From Gyrodactylus bullatarudis (lineage: Eukaryota > Platyhelminthes > Monogenea > Gyrodactylidea > Gyrodactylidae): DNA of 64,000 nt. The position numbers were made by a program, and so were the translations under genes. The stretch lies in the NCBI GenBank assembly GCA_012064415.1, contig SSNU01000095.1, positions 329,180-393,179 of the forward strand. Direction: 5' to 3'. The notes below the pieces were generated by a model. That model worked only from the letters and a program-made list of their open reading frames with translations, ran no database searches and was not told where the DNA came from. Positions 50,001 to 62,017 of this stretch are shown piece after piece. Within the stretch, counting starts at the first letter, position 1, and each line of letters begins with the position of its first letter.

Positions 50001-51460
50001 TCTTTTAAACTCTGGGTGGTCAGATGGGAATATTTTTATTCATTCTCAGTTCTTCTACTGAGTTGAAATCAAAATTTCATTTACAACTACCAATTTGAAG
50101 GAAATTCAGTAGGGGGAAATTGTGAATTACAATTGAAATATTTCAGGAGGGAAAAGAGTATAATCGAACTAATCAATAAGTCTGATTTGATGAAAATGAT
50201 TAGCAGGCTGTGAGATTTAAAATCTCAAAAATTATTAAAATTAGAGATGCAAGATTTTATCATTACAAGGGTTCCTCTCTTAAGATAGAAACCTATCAAA
50301 TAAAGCTGTTCTGGAAATAGTCTTCATTTCTGTCTTTAGACAACTTCGAAGCCCATGATAAATTGCGTTTTTTAATTTAAAATTGAAGGAAATTCAATAT
50401 TAGGCTGTTTGAATCCCAGTTTTCTATCTTAATTTTCACAATAGACTTTCAACAAAATCTATCCAATAAGTGAATTAAGTTTTCAACAGAACTCAGATCA
50501 GGGTTTTAGCTTGAAAGTTTTTATGAGTTGTGAGCCTGTTGTTTCTAAACAAGCTTACAGTCTAAAGAGATTAAAGAAAAAATTACAGCAGCTGAAGACG
50601 AAGATGAGTTCACAGCCAGATAATTTGAAGCCTGTTTTTATTTCTTCTCTGAAAAAATTTCGATGTCTTTTGGCATCTATTGAAGCTTTCAGCAATTATT
50701 TATTTCTTAATCTCTCATATTGTGAAGATTCTTGATATTTTCAAGCCGAGTTAAAATTAATCAACAAATGTTAATTCAGTTATATTTTATAAGTGTTAAA
50801 AATTAAAATTTAAACAAAAAGTAATTGAAAAACAACTTTTGTTTTAAAATAATAAATTTTAATTTTATGAACTTGAATAAAATTAGTGATTCTGAAAATT
50901 TGCTCTAAAAATTTAATGAGAAAATCTTTTTGAAGAATTTTTTCATTAATTAACACAACTTCTGATGGTCTTTTGATTTCTCTGAAAAATCTTTTTTTAT
51001 TGTCCTTGTCCCCAGAACAATATTTCTCACAATTTTGAAGGTCTCTAAAATTTTTAATAATTGATCTTCAGATCACAAAATTTCTTAATCTTTAATTTAA
51101 TTTCTTATTTTTATGTTTTTGCCTTCAATTCTGTTGAAAAATGAATAGTTTCTTGGTTATTTCCAGGCTATTTCCAGAACAGCTTTATACTTAATTAAGC
51201 AGATTAATTCGATGACATTTACCTTATTTCTGATAAAAATTTGCTGAGATAATTTTACTCATTATAACCTCTCAAACAGTGTAATTATTAAATTTTTTAA
51301 ATAACTGCCGATCTCAATGATCTTAAACATTTATTAGAAGGAAAAATAGTATCTTGTTTTCAAATGGTTTTTTTCAAAATTTCTTATTGTAAAGCTAGTT
51401 AAGGATCCGAAGAAAAAAAATTTGAAAAAAATGTAATCTTAAGAAAGTTATGAAAATGTA
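47040..51460. other. Gene-poor stretch with dispersed repeat arms
   Basis: Foldback-type arms lie near 47150-47190 and 48180-48360 (CCTCATCTTCATATCGACTA). 49340-49420 resembles the 33.3-kb family (GGATAGTCATTTTTTGAATT). The frame at 50511-50735 is basic and has no recognisable family. No host gene supported. Confidence 0.35.
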
Positions 51461-51474
51461 GTGAAAATGTTCAA

Positions 51475-51838
51475 AAAATCAAAATTCGATTTTCACAAGA
51501 AGATGTGAGATTCTTCTCAAAATCTGAATCAGCATATTTGATTTCTTTGACTAATCGTGATCCTAAAAAACAACTTTTGATCACCCTCTCACTTTTAAAT
51601 CAACAAAAATTATAAACTCAAAGTTCAAAAAAATGGGAATCCGGCGCCATCGCTAGATTTGAAATATGCCATAACTTTCTTAAAATTTGATTTTTTTCTA
51701 ATTTTTTTTCTTCAGATCCTTAAAGTGGAACCTACGATCTAGATTCCAAAAAACCTTGATCAAATTCGATATCTTGGTGAAAAAATTTATAATCTTGTAA
51801 AAATCATAAATTCCCATCTTCATATTAATTAGGTGTAG
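51475..51838. repeat. Half foldback element, common family
   Basis: The right half only: ATCTGAATCAGCATATTTGA, CTTTTGATCACCCTCTCACT, GGAATCCGGCGCCATCGCTA, CGATCTAGATTCCAAAAAAC and CATAAATTCCCATCTTCATA. It is closest to the element at 60676-61372. Confidence 0.6.
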
Positions 51839-51839
51839 T

Positions 51840-54800
51840 ATGGATGAGCCAGTTTATAGAATTCAATAATCCTTACAAAATTATGTTCAAAAATATATAC
51901 AGCTTGAGATGAATTTGAGAAAACGATCATTCATTCCAGTGCATTGAAGCATGAATAAAGATTTTCTTCCTTTTTTACGTTTAAATAATTTAGCATTTCT
52001 CACCAGAATGGGATAATTATTGAGGGTATCATTTCACAGGTAGAAATTCATTAGTTATGTAATGCATTTCATTTTACCGAAATTTGGTTAAGAAAAAGAT
52101 TAAAGAGTCTATTTTCTTTAATTATCACTACAGAGAATTGAAAATACAGAAAATATGAAATTTGTTGGCAATAAAGTATTGTAATCAAACTGTGAGATAG
52201 AAGATTATTATCTTGAACATGTTGTTTATTTGGTTAATCGTCAAACCTATCCATAATGAATGAGACACTATCTCATTGAGACAGTTATCTAAACTTTCAT
52301 AAATTTAAAATCGATTTTAGCTGTAGTCATTTACCAAAAATTAAGTTTTTTTTTTCTTTGAAATTATACATTTATTAAATTCAAAAGAAAATCATTATTA
52401 TAAATAAATTATCACAAAATAAGTTTTTTGAATAGTTAAAATACAGATCGACCTCGTCATTGGGAAATCTGCAGTGTTGGCTCATAAATAGTCATAGATT
52501 TTAAAGTACTCACTTAAGATGAAGGGTTAACGAATTTTGCCTCCTAAAATCATAGGGCCTAAAAATTTCTTAAAAAGCATATTTTAGCTAGTTCTAAACT
52601 CACAAGAATGCACTTTTTTGTTTGGATTTCAGATTTATCAAGTGATAAAATAGTAGGTTATTTTTGATCAACAATTCGATCCAGTTTATTTTCACTGATA
52701 TTTATGTTAGCAATGAATATGAAAGACTTAAAAAGTCCCAATTATAATCAAACTACTTTATAGGAAGATGAGAATTTATGATTCTTATTGAATCAAAGTG
52801 TTTTTCACTAAAGATTTGAAATTTACCTTATACATATGTGTTATATTTGATTTCTTTGAGAACAAGTTTTGATCATTCAAATACACTGAAATTAACAAAG
52901 AATTTCAATTTGTAGAAATTCAAAAAATGGCCACCTTGAACATTACAATTTGGAAATATTTCATCACTATCGAAGTTTTGATGAAAAGGATTTCAGTAAA
53001 AAATCTAGCCTTAGATACATTTTTACCAAGTATAAAATAACAGTAATATAAAAATTACAACCTCGGTCATTTTCCATAATCCCTTTACATGGTAAGGAAA
53101 GATGCATTTTGTCTTTTACTGTATAATGAGGTAAAATTCATTTAACCGATAGTAAAGTCAGAGAGAAAAAAAATTTAACAAATACACATTGAGTTCATTA
53201 ATTGGTGTTGCTTTCCCATCATTTTTGATTTACAACATGTATATTTTTAGTGGATAATCTGATTTTTAATTAGTAAAATATGAAGGAGAAGAAGAAGATC
53301 ATAGATAAATCTCATCTCGAACGAAAGAACTAACAAGATAATTTTCACGTTCAAATCCATCCAAGGTGGGCTGGACTTTTTTTCCTTTCGTTAAACATGA
53401 TTATTAAGAAGAACAAAAAAGGGTAGATAAATAAAGGATAATTCAACCTGTCGATCAGAGGAAAACCTTTGTATTTCTATATTTAATAAGAATTCCTGTG
53501 TAATAAATGTTTGATATCAAGTTCTAATATCTAACTTTGAAAGTGAAGAAGCATTTTTACCTTTATCTCTTATTTTTCCCTTGGCCTAAAGGAATAAATT
53601 GAAATCGAATAAAAATTCCTGTCGTCAAAGAGATCTTGAAAGACTCAATTCCAAATATAAAAATCAAAGAAATTTTTTGAACTAAAGTTTTTCTCTAATC
53701 TACAAATGTTTTTTTTCCTTGCTAATTCTAATAGTTAATCTTCTTTGCCTAGATTAAATTAAGTTAATTTTGGCAACCAAACAGGTATCAGATTTTTCTG
53801 AATCAAAACTCTTTCATGTTAAATTAAGCTTTAAGTTAAAAGTACTACCCAGTTAAAATTTATCAACTATATTTCTATAGTTTTATTAACTTGACTAGAA
53901 AAATTTCCTTATCTCTGCTAAAAGTATGAAAATCTTTTATTAACTCTATACCTTGAATGGTCTGTGGATTCGTTTATTACAATTTCACAATTAGTAATAA
54001 AGGTCTGAATACTGGTCATTAAGAGGGCCTCAAAAAGCATATTTTTGCTGGTAAAAGCTAAGATTCTAAAATTCACAGAAAAGCACTTGATTTTTTTGGA
54101 CTCAGAGCTATAAGGAATAATTCATTTTTATAAACTCATAAAATAGCACCAAAAATTTGACCCGTTTAATTATTATTCAAAATTGAAAAATCAAATAGCG
54201 AGTAAGGAGATTTCAAATTAAATTGGATTCTACGTAGTTGTGAAAAAATTTTTCTAATATTGTTAGTTAGGTTTTGGTACCTATCCCTAGCCACCAACAG
54301 TTAAATTAAGTATCTAAAATACTTAAAAAACAAAAAAATATACTTTTTTACATTTTTTAAATATTCGGCATACTACTTTAAAGCCTATGATAGCAATGAC
54401 TCATAGAAATTCTCAAACATTCGAATATGAGGATTGAAAGTCAACGCCACTGGGCCATAACCTTGGTTTTTATAATGTCACACAAAACTAAAATACATTC
54501 ATAGATCTAAGACATCTTTTTATTCGAGTTGGTTATCAAGTCTTTAAAAAATAAAAAAATTGAGTCTAAAACGTAATCCTCTCCAAAGTACTTTTCAAGA
54601 AAAAGAAAGGAATCATAAAATTTAACTGCAGCCTAATTTTTTTCATTTGCTCCTCTGTTAATTACAAAGAGATGAAATAATAATTTGACTTAATTATACA
54701 ATCAAGAAACGAAAAAAACATGACATGAAATGAAAGGGAATGGTCGTTGTTACTTCCGAAAAAAATTAATTTCCCTTGGTTTTAATGATATATTAAAAAA

Positions 54801-56560
54801 AGAAGAAAAAACTGTGCCTAAAACTAAAATGTTGTTAGTTTCCTTTCTCGACTGAGGTTTTACATTTCAACGTGCAGGTAAAAATAAAACTCTAATTCCA
54901 CCTAAATCAACTTCATTAACAATTGAGTCATTGCAATACAGAAGTGATCAAAAAAATTAAATATTTCAAATTAAAAAATACTCACCTGGTTTATAGAATT
55001 ATTCCATAATCATTGTGTGGAAACTTTTGGGTTTAAATACGAATTTACGTTGTTTACTTGGATGATGACTTGTTTTGAATCGGGTATTTCTTCCTCTGTC
55101 TAGGGGGATAGAGAAAATGAAAATTTCATATGAAAAATATCTTCATTTTGATTGGTCGAAAAATTCTAAATACATATTTCTTCCAATCCATAATAACACT
55201 TTTTTTCTTGAATAAAACAGATATAATGATAGTTTGAATCTAAAATTTCTCACAATATTTCTCTATCTAGGAAGATAAATCTTTTAAACAATTTTTACCT
55301 CGTCAATGTTAAATGTCTCGACATAAACTTTGAAAATTCATCGTTTAAAACATTATTTTTTCCGATCTATAACTTTAGGCTGAGTATTTGTTCCATTATT
55401 TGCTGTTGTTAGGTCGAGTGAGACATTTCTTAAACTGAAAAGTACATTCTCAAACTCAAATCCTACGAATCCCTTGGTACCTAGTGGAGTGTGTTAAAGG
55501 TTTTTACGAGTAATTCCTGAAAATAATTTTAAATTACAATTCAAATTCTAATCAAAGAAAATTTGAGCAATAAGATAAATGACTTTGGCATGGGTAATAC
55601 CATTGGGTATTAAAATGAGCCAATCAGAGTGGAGCTTGAATGGGGAACCTTAGGATTGAAAGGTGTTAATATTACCTCTTGGGTCAGACATAACTGATGT
55701 AAATAAAGTTCTTAAACGACATTAAACCGCTCATTTTAAAGTTATTCTGATAAATAAGAAGATAAGCTGGGTCATTTGGATCTATCCGAAATTCTAAAAA
55801 AGTCTTGTGAGTTTTAAATTTCTTCGATCAGAATTCGAATTGTATTTTTATTTTCTTGATCTTTATCTACTACGAATCTGTCTACAGTTGAGTTAATTTT
55901 GATTTTAAAGCAAGCTTGAATTATAATTCAAAAATTTAAAAAGAAAAAATGTAAGAAATAAAACTTTGAAAATTCAATTTCAATACCTGTTTGCGATCAC
56001 TCACTTTAACATATTTTATATAACAACTTGAAATACTTTTTTTCTGATATTCATTCGAGGAAAAAATTTTTTTCTGTATCCAAGACAATTATTTTTGACG
56101 GGATTATCATTCTATTTCAGATATCGTTCGAATATTTTCGAATTGAAAAAATCTGGTTTCGAAGATTGATAAAAATAACCAAATTAACAAATGATTAGCT
56201 ACATTATCGAATTAAATTTTTATGGTTCCCAATAAATAGTTTGACAGAAAATATTACCTCATAAACAAAGCATGAATGAAACCAGAAAAAACATATAGAC
56301 AGCTTAATCAGGAAAACTTACTAAAGTTTTCTTAAGGTTTACGAAAATCAATAAAGAATAATTATTGATTATAATCAATGAACCAAATGAGTACTGTTGC
56401 AATTAAGAAAAAAAAACGAGCAAGATTTCAATTTTATTACTAATCTCATTGGTTAATGAAAAATTTATATGAATATTTTTGAAAAATCTATTCTATCTAA
56501 TATAGCCTTTTGTTCGATAAGTTATAAGTTTTGAAAATTTCCTTCTTTCTTTTTTTCACT
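51840..56560. other. Spacer upstream of the Syt14/16-like gene
   Basis: No supported gene. An inverted foldback terminus lies near 52755-52785. Short splice-bounded frames on the minus strand at 55005-55100 and 55380-55480 were considered and not called. The sequence just before 56566 may contain the promoter; no motif is convincing. Confidence 0.3.
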
Positions 56561-56565
56561 TTGAA

Positions 56566-56635
56566 ATGTCAATTATTGAATCAATTCGGACTTATTTTAC
56601 TACTAACAAGTCTGATGAGACTCGGGAAATATATG
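56566..56635 (+). CDS. Syt14/16-like exon 1 (start)
   Basis: ATG at 56566 gives MSIIESIRTYFTTNKSDETR then EIY plus one base, ending at a GTGCGT donor. Start chosen because it is the only upstream exon found with a phase-1 end matching exon 2, and because the resulting full length is an exact multiple of three. An alternative upstream start with a transmembrane segment was looked for and not seen. Confidence 0.6.
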
Positions 56636-59600
56636 GTGCGTATATGATGTATTGTCCTTTTTGTTGCAGAATTGTTAGTTAATGTTTTTTTCAAACTAAA
56701 ATAAGAATATATATTGATTACTTAATTTTTCTCAGATTAGCCTATCGAATTCATATCTTCTGGTTGCTAACAGATTAGCGTTGGACTTGATATCATTTTA
56801 TTCGTCATAGATTTTTTTGTTTTGCTATTTGAATTAAAAATTAATTAGTGTAAATTTAAAACTAGGCTAATTAAAATTCGGCATAGTTAAATACTGCATT
56901 TGAAAGATTAGAATTGAGATCAAAATCAGTTGAGAATAGAAAATTTTAGATTTTGATTTGTAGATGAAGCTGACTCTGAGACAAACTCAAGCCTGGGCAG
57001 TAAAAAAGATTCGGAATCAAATTTTCAGCTGAAAACTCTCGAGGAAGGTAAGTTATAAAATTAAAGATAATATTTCGGATTTGATGATCTGAAAGTATTA
57101 TTAAATTTATTAGTAACTTGAATAGTTTTTCAACTTGATTAACTTCAAGTTGGTTAACCTGAATCGAGTTAATTAATAAATATTTGATGAAATTGAACCA
57201 CAGAAAAAAGCAAAAAACCACCGAAAGTTTTGCGAATGTCTGAAAATTATACAAATTGACTCAAGTTTCAATTACAAAGATAACAGTTTTTAATGAATTT
57301 ATCAGACAAGTTATTTTAATAAAGATTTTATGACCATTGATAATTCAAATGTATTGAGAAATCCTCTGTATATTAATTTTGACATAAATTCAAATAATTT
57401 AAAGTTAAACTCTGTCAATAAACCCTAAAGAAAAAGTATATTTTAATTTGTTCTTAATCTACACTGTAATCATGAGAGATACAGATCGCTTTGTTTATTG
57501 GGATAAAATCTCCAAATCACTTTTATGGTTTATTAAATTAAAAATCTATAGGAATTTTAAATACCAATCAAACTATTATTAAAGTACAAGAGAAAGCATA
57601 ACCTTTTTGTCATAATCCAAGTAAATTTTCTTTATTTTTTCGCTAATATTATCTATCAGCTGTATTCTTTTACTTTTGGTAGCCAGTATTTTAAACGGAT
57701 ATACAGTTGGAGCAAAAACTCAAGAAAAAATGCAAGAAATCGAAAAAATTAGTTGATAATTTTTTCTCAAAAATTTACACATTACTTAATTATAAAAAAT
57801 TTTCTTTAGAGAGTGAATCTTCTGAGTCATGTAAGTTTTAACTTGTCCCCAAACTTAAATGAAGCTTTTATTTGAATATTTTAGCTAAATCCTATTCTGC
57901 ATCGGATATGGAAGAATGTAAGTTTACTTTTGTCAATTAAAATTTTTTTATCATTCAAATTTTCTACCATTAGATGTTAGCGAAGAGTCTGACGGTGGCG
58001 AGACTCAGGATATGAGCGAAGTTGTCTCGGATACTCAAACAAATGACAAGATTTTGGTTGAAGATGTAAAAAGTTCCTTGCAAGATGATAATCTTGACGA
58101 AATCGACAGAGATAGTGTTGTATTTGAGACCAAAGAAGCAAACTATGAGGTCTTGAAGACTAAGAGAGAGGTTTGTCATTCATTCTCATTTAGAATAATC
58201 ACTAGAGTTTGATAAAAGAAAACAATTCCCATAGCTAAACTTGAAGTTTATCATTATCATTTATAATTTATGCGAACTATTAAAGCAATTAATACAGCTC
58301 TAAACTCTGATAGATATTTTAGCTCAAATTTTATGTTTGTGTGCGCTTGCTGTATGACTATTTTATCTTCTCGCCTGTAGCGAGTGAATAGAGTGAAGGG
58401 TTCTCAATTCTTTCATCACGAAATCGGATTTAATAAAGATTTTTTGGAATCTATATCATTAGGCCCACTTTCACGATATGAGGAGAAATTTTTTGAAAAA
58501 ATCAAATTTTAGGAAATTATGGCAATTTTTAAATCTCCAAGTAGCGCCAAATTCTCATTTTTTGAACTTGGAAAAAATTTGTTGATTTCAAAGTGAGAGA
58601 TAGATCAAATGTTGATTTCGAGGATCTCGATTAGATAAAGAGATCAAATATGCTGAATCTGATTTGAAAATCAACTTATTGTCGTATGCAAATTGAATTT
58701 TGATTTTTATTCCCTTTACCTAATTTTTATGGTTTAAATTCTATTGGAAAGTGACCAATTTATCTAAAGTTTTATGTTTATAACTGTAATCCTGAAAATC
58801 AACTTTTGATCACTTTCTCACTCTGAAATCAGCAAAATTATTCAACTAGGAATCCAAAAAGATGCGAATTTTACGCTACTTCGAGAATTGAAATATTCCA
58901 TAATTTGTTCAAATTTTTTTTTATCGTAAAAGTGAGCCTAATGAACTAGATCCAAAAAAGGATATCAACTAGCTATAGCTTTATATTATAAAAACCACTT
59001 TAAAAACTTCTACTTATACTCAAGAATAGTACATAGTTTTTTAATTTATTTTTTCAATTTTATTTAGCAACTAGCTGGGTTATCTGAAATTAAAACTTTT
59101 GGCACTGTAAATTGTAAAATATCTTACGAAGTCAAAAAAACATGTCTGAACGTTAATCTACAAACGTGCACCGGAACAGTGACAAAAGAGGATGGAGGCC
59201 CAGGTCATTATCAAGTAATAATTTTTTGATTAATAATTTTTTTACTCAAAAAAAAATGATAAACTTTATTTTCAAGCTTCGACTAACGATTTTGCCTGAT
59301 AAAAAGAGTCGATGGAATAGTAAATTATTGAGTGGAAACCCTCTCGACATTAATGAATTGGTGGTTTTCAAAAATATTGTATCAGATGCAGTCTCAGATG
59401 CTGCGATAAGATTTCGACTTTACGCTGTGCAAAATGGACGTAGGAACTATCTTCTCAGTGAAAGTATCTTGGCCATGAGCTATTTGAATCTTCGAGGTGA
59501 AGAAGTTCATTATAAGGTACAACTTGAAGAACGCAGTTTACCCAAGCCGATAAAAACAGCTTTAAATGTATGTTTAAAAGAGAAAATTTGAAATCTAGTT

Positions 59601-62017
59601 TGATTAATGACTTAAAACCTACTTGAGATCACGTTTATTTTTACAACTAATACACAGCACTCTAAAATAGCAGCTCAGAATAATCACTAATAGAAGTCGA
59701 CAAAAAAAGTGAACTGGATAAACCTAATTTCTCAGACATCTGTATTAGACTGTATAAAGAATGTATCGGAAGTGAATAATGATAGTTTTTGATAACTTGA
59801 TTTTTCATATCACAGATTCTTAACTCCTTTCTTAATACTCAGAAATAGTGAATATAGAGTTATTCCAAAAACTAGACCTATCTCAGAAATTTTATCTCAA
59901 AAGTTGCTCCAAATAAATTGAAGCTGAATTTAATTTCAAATTTTTAAAATTTTATATTCTCATTTATAACATTTCTTAGATGCGATCAGTTTTTTGGAAT
60001 AATTTTTCCCTCTGGGACTGCTTTTGAAATTGATTCTTTCACTCTTTCCTACTTTCATAAACTATACTACATCTTTGATGGAAGGTATCTGAATAACATA
60101 ATATTGCATTTAGAACCGTAAATTAGCCAAAGAAGACCAAAATATGGTAGAGGAAAGAGATAAAGCATTCTCTGAAGAGGTCAGACAAAACCAAGCCCAA
60201 TATTTGAATAGACTTCAAAGTTTGAAGGAATCAAAATTCTATCGTATTCAAGATCATAAAGAACTAACAAGAGCTGAATTAATTCTGAAAAAGAATGCAA
60301 TTGATTGGACGGAACTTCAAACCTCAATGGCATATAATTCAGTATCTGGCCGCTTGACAATCCATGTCATAAGGGCATCAAATATAAAAACAGGCTTTAG
60401 AAAGGCTGTCGATACTTTTGTCATGTTTGTATTAAAGAAATCCAGTGGTGAGATTATCTGTAAGCGAACAACTAGTGTCATTAAAAAGAATACCAATCCA
60501 GATTACGATCAAACATTGATACTCGATTTACCATCAAGTCTTGTCAATGAAATCACATTGATGATTTATCTTTGTAAAAGCAATGTGATCTTTGGGAAAA
60601 ATGTTATTGGTTGGCTTTCAATGGGTGAGTCAACTAAGAATGTAAAATTTTTAATTTCCTTCTATTTTGAAAACATGTAAAGCTAGTTGATATGAAGATG
60701 GGAATTTATGATTTTTACAAAAATCTCATTTTTTTCATCAAAAAATCAAATTTGATCAAGATTTTTTGGAATCTAGATCATGAGGCCCACATTCACGGTA
60801 TGGAGAAAAAAATCAATTTTTGAGTGAATTGAGGCAAATATGAAATCTTGAAGTAGACCCAAATTGCCAAATTTTTGAGGTGAAAATTTTTCCTGATTTT
60901 AATGTGAGAGAGTGATCAAAAGTTTATTTTTAGGATCACAATGAAACGAAAAAACTGATTATAATCATAAAAATTTTGATAAATACACATTTTTCAGGAA
61001 TCTTGAATTATGAAAATTTCATCGACTTCCAAGTAGGGAATATGGTTAAAAAATCAAAATTCAATTTTGACACGATTATGGAATGATTCTAAAAATCTGA
61101 TTCAGAATATGTGATTACTTTGACGAATCGTGATCATAAAAATAAACTTTTGATCACTCTCTAACATTGAAATCAGCAAAATCAGTTCAAAATATTGGGA
61201 ATTTGGCTTTACTTTAAAATTTGCCATTATTTCCTTAAACATAGAATTTTTCTAATTTTTTTTCTCCATATCGTGAAAGAGAGCGTCATGATCTAGATTC
61301 CAAAAAATCTTGATGAAAAGAATGAGATTTTTGTGAAAATCATAAATTCCCATCTTCATATTAAATAGGTGTACAATGTACACTGTACATAGCTAATTTC
61401 ATTACTAGCCAGCTAAACCTAAAAAAAAGATTTAAGAAGTACAGCACCTCATACTCACTAGTACAGATGTGAATTTTAAAATTATTTGAATGTAAATGCA
61501 AACTTATGCGAGATCCTCTGGATACATAGCTCACTCGATATCTATTTGGATGATTTTCTATTGAATACTGCTTTTTTAGAGTTCTTGCTCTATTAATAAG
61601 TAAGATTGAACTTTTACACTGTATGTCTCCAAAATTAGAAACATTGAAAAGAGAACGAAAATTCGGGAATTTCATACAGAAAAATACTAAAGTTTGATCT
61701 CTGTAGACTTCTAAGGTTGACATCTGTTTGATTTCGATTTAGAAGAATGATTTAGAATCATTGGCCTATTTTCATTCCCTTTTATTATGTTTAACGAATA
61801 ATATAACTTAACACTATATTTATATTCAAATATAATGTAGCTACTTAAAAGTAATTACAAATACTTTAAAAAAGTTAATTTAAGTAAAAATATTATTTAT
61901 TTTTAATTAACAGGACTGAATAACTCGGGACAAGAGGAGCAAGACCACTGGGATGAGATTATTGCCAGCAAGGGAGAATTTATTACTCGAAATCATCAAA
62001 TACATTTGACTAAATAA
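56566..62017 (+). CDS. Synaptotagmin-14/16-like double C2-domain protein (complete, 9 exons, 485 aa)
   Basis: Synaptotagmins 14 and 16 are calcium-independent C2 proteins linked to membrane trafficking. Exons: 56566-56635, 56964-57047, 57810-57830, 57885-57917, 57974-58170, 59068-59214, 59277-59567, 60114-60624, 61914-62017. All junction phases agree and the coding length is 1455 nt plus stop. Residues 1-23: short N-terminus with no membrane segment. 24-135: acidic, Ser-rich linker. About 145-265: C2A (FGTVNCKISYEVKK, LRLTILPDKKSRW, AIRFRLYAVQNGRRN, SYLNLRGEE). 282-350: charged, probably helical linker. About 353-470: C2B (MAYNSVSGRLTIHVIRASN, RTTSVIKKNTNPDYDQTL, NVIGWLSMG, then LNNSGQEEQDHWDEIIASKG). 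AIRFRLY, IGW-S-G-LN-SG-E and the HW-E end point to Syt14/16 rather than Syt1/4/7. Calcium-loop aspartates are missing in both C2 domains, as in that subfamily. The usual C-terminal WHxL is NHQI here. Lack of a transmembrane segment resembles Syt16. Confidence 0.85.
56964..57047 (+). CDS. Syt14/16-like exon 2 (acidic linker)
   Basis: 84 nt, phase 1 at both ends, acceptor TTTGTAG, donor GTAAGT; encodes EADSETNSSLGSKKDSESNF then QLKTLEE. Being symmetrical it could be skipped without changing frame. Confidence 0.7.
57810..57830 (+). CDS. Syt14/16-like 21-nt microexon
   Basis: Acceptor TTCTTTAG, donor GTAAGT, phase 1 at both ends; encodes ESESSES across the junctions. It is in frame with its neighbours and of the same composition, which supports it despite its size. 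Confidence 0.55.
57885..57917 (+). CDS. Syt14/16-like 33-nt microexon
   Basis: Acceptor TATTTTAG, donor GTAAGT, phase 1 at both ends; encodes KSYSASDMEE. Flanked by introns of only 54 and 56 nt. Confidence 0.6.
57974..58170 (+). CDS. Syt14/16-like exon 5 (long acidic linker)
   Basis: Acceptor CCATTAG; encodes VSEESDGGETQDMSEVVSD then KSSLQDDNLDEIDRDSVVFE and ends LKTKRE at a GTTTGT donor in phase 0. Confidence 0.7.
58412..58975. repeat. Foldback element in Syt14/16-like intron 5
   Basis: Left arm: AAGATTTTTTGGAATCTATA, GGCCCACTTTCACGATATGA, AAGTAGCGCCAAATTCTCA. The right arm mirrors it with GATGCGAATTTTACGCTACT and GTGAGCCTAATGAACTAGAT. Same family as 60676-61372. Confidence 0.6.
59068..59214 (+). 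CDS. Syt14/16-like exon 6 (C2A, first strands)
   Basis: Acceptor TATTTAG, 49 codons; encodes QLAGLSEIKTFGTVNCKISY then EVKKTCLNVNLQTCTGTVTK and EDGGPGHYQ. Followed by a 62-nt intron. Confidence 0.78.
59277..59567 (+). CDS. Syt14/16-like exon 7 (C2A, remainder)
   Basis: 97 codons, acceptor TTTCAAG, donor GTATGT. LRLTILPDKKSRW is the L-LPDKK segment of C2A, AIRFRLYAVQNGRRN the strand before loop 3, and SYLNLRGEE the last strand region. Confidence 0.85.
60114..60624 (+). CDS. Syt14/16-like exon 8 (helical linker and C2B)
   Basis: 511 nt. It begins with about 70 highly charged residues (NRKLAKEDQNMVEERDKAF, SEEVRQNQAQYLNRLQSLKE) that look like one long helix or coiled coil. C2B follows from MAYNSVSGRLTIHV through NVIGWLSM, ending at GTGAGT in phase 1. 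Confidence 0.85.
60676..61372. repeat. Foldback element in Syt14/16-like intron 8
   Basis: The most complete copy, about 700 bp. It starts AGCTAGTTGATATGAAGATG and GGAATTTATGATTTTTACAA and ends AATCATAAATTCCCATCTTC then ATATTAAATAGG, which is the inverse. Inner arms carry ATCTAGATCATGAGGCCCAC and its mirror. The centre holds AGTGATCAAAAGTTTATTTT and its mirror. No coding content. Confidence 0.7.
61914..62017 (+). CDS. Syt14/16-like last exon
   Basis: Acceptor TAATTAACAG; encodes GLNNSGQEEQDHWDEIIAS then KGEFITRNHQIHLTK and TAA at 62015-62017. The first residues complete the IGW-S-MG-LN-SG motif across the splice. Confidence 0.85.

Noticed and set aside
50511..50735. 74-codon basic plus-strand frame upstream of the Syt14/16-like gene
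   Set aside because: Considered as an N-terminal exon, but it has no donor in phase and no membrane segment or similarity.
55005..55480. Possible minus-strand terminal exons (TEEEIPDSKQVIIQV and GTKGFVGFEFENVLFSL frames with acceptor-like sites)
   Set aside because: Each frame ends in its own stop, the phases do not join, and no upstream exon was found; left uncalled.
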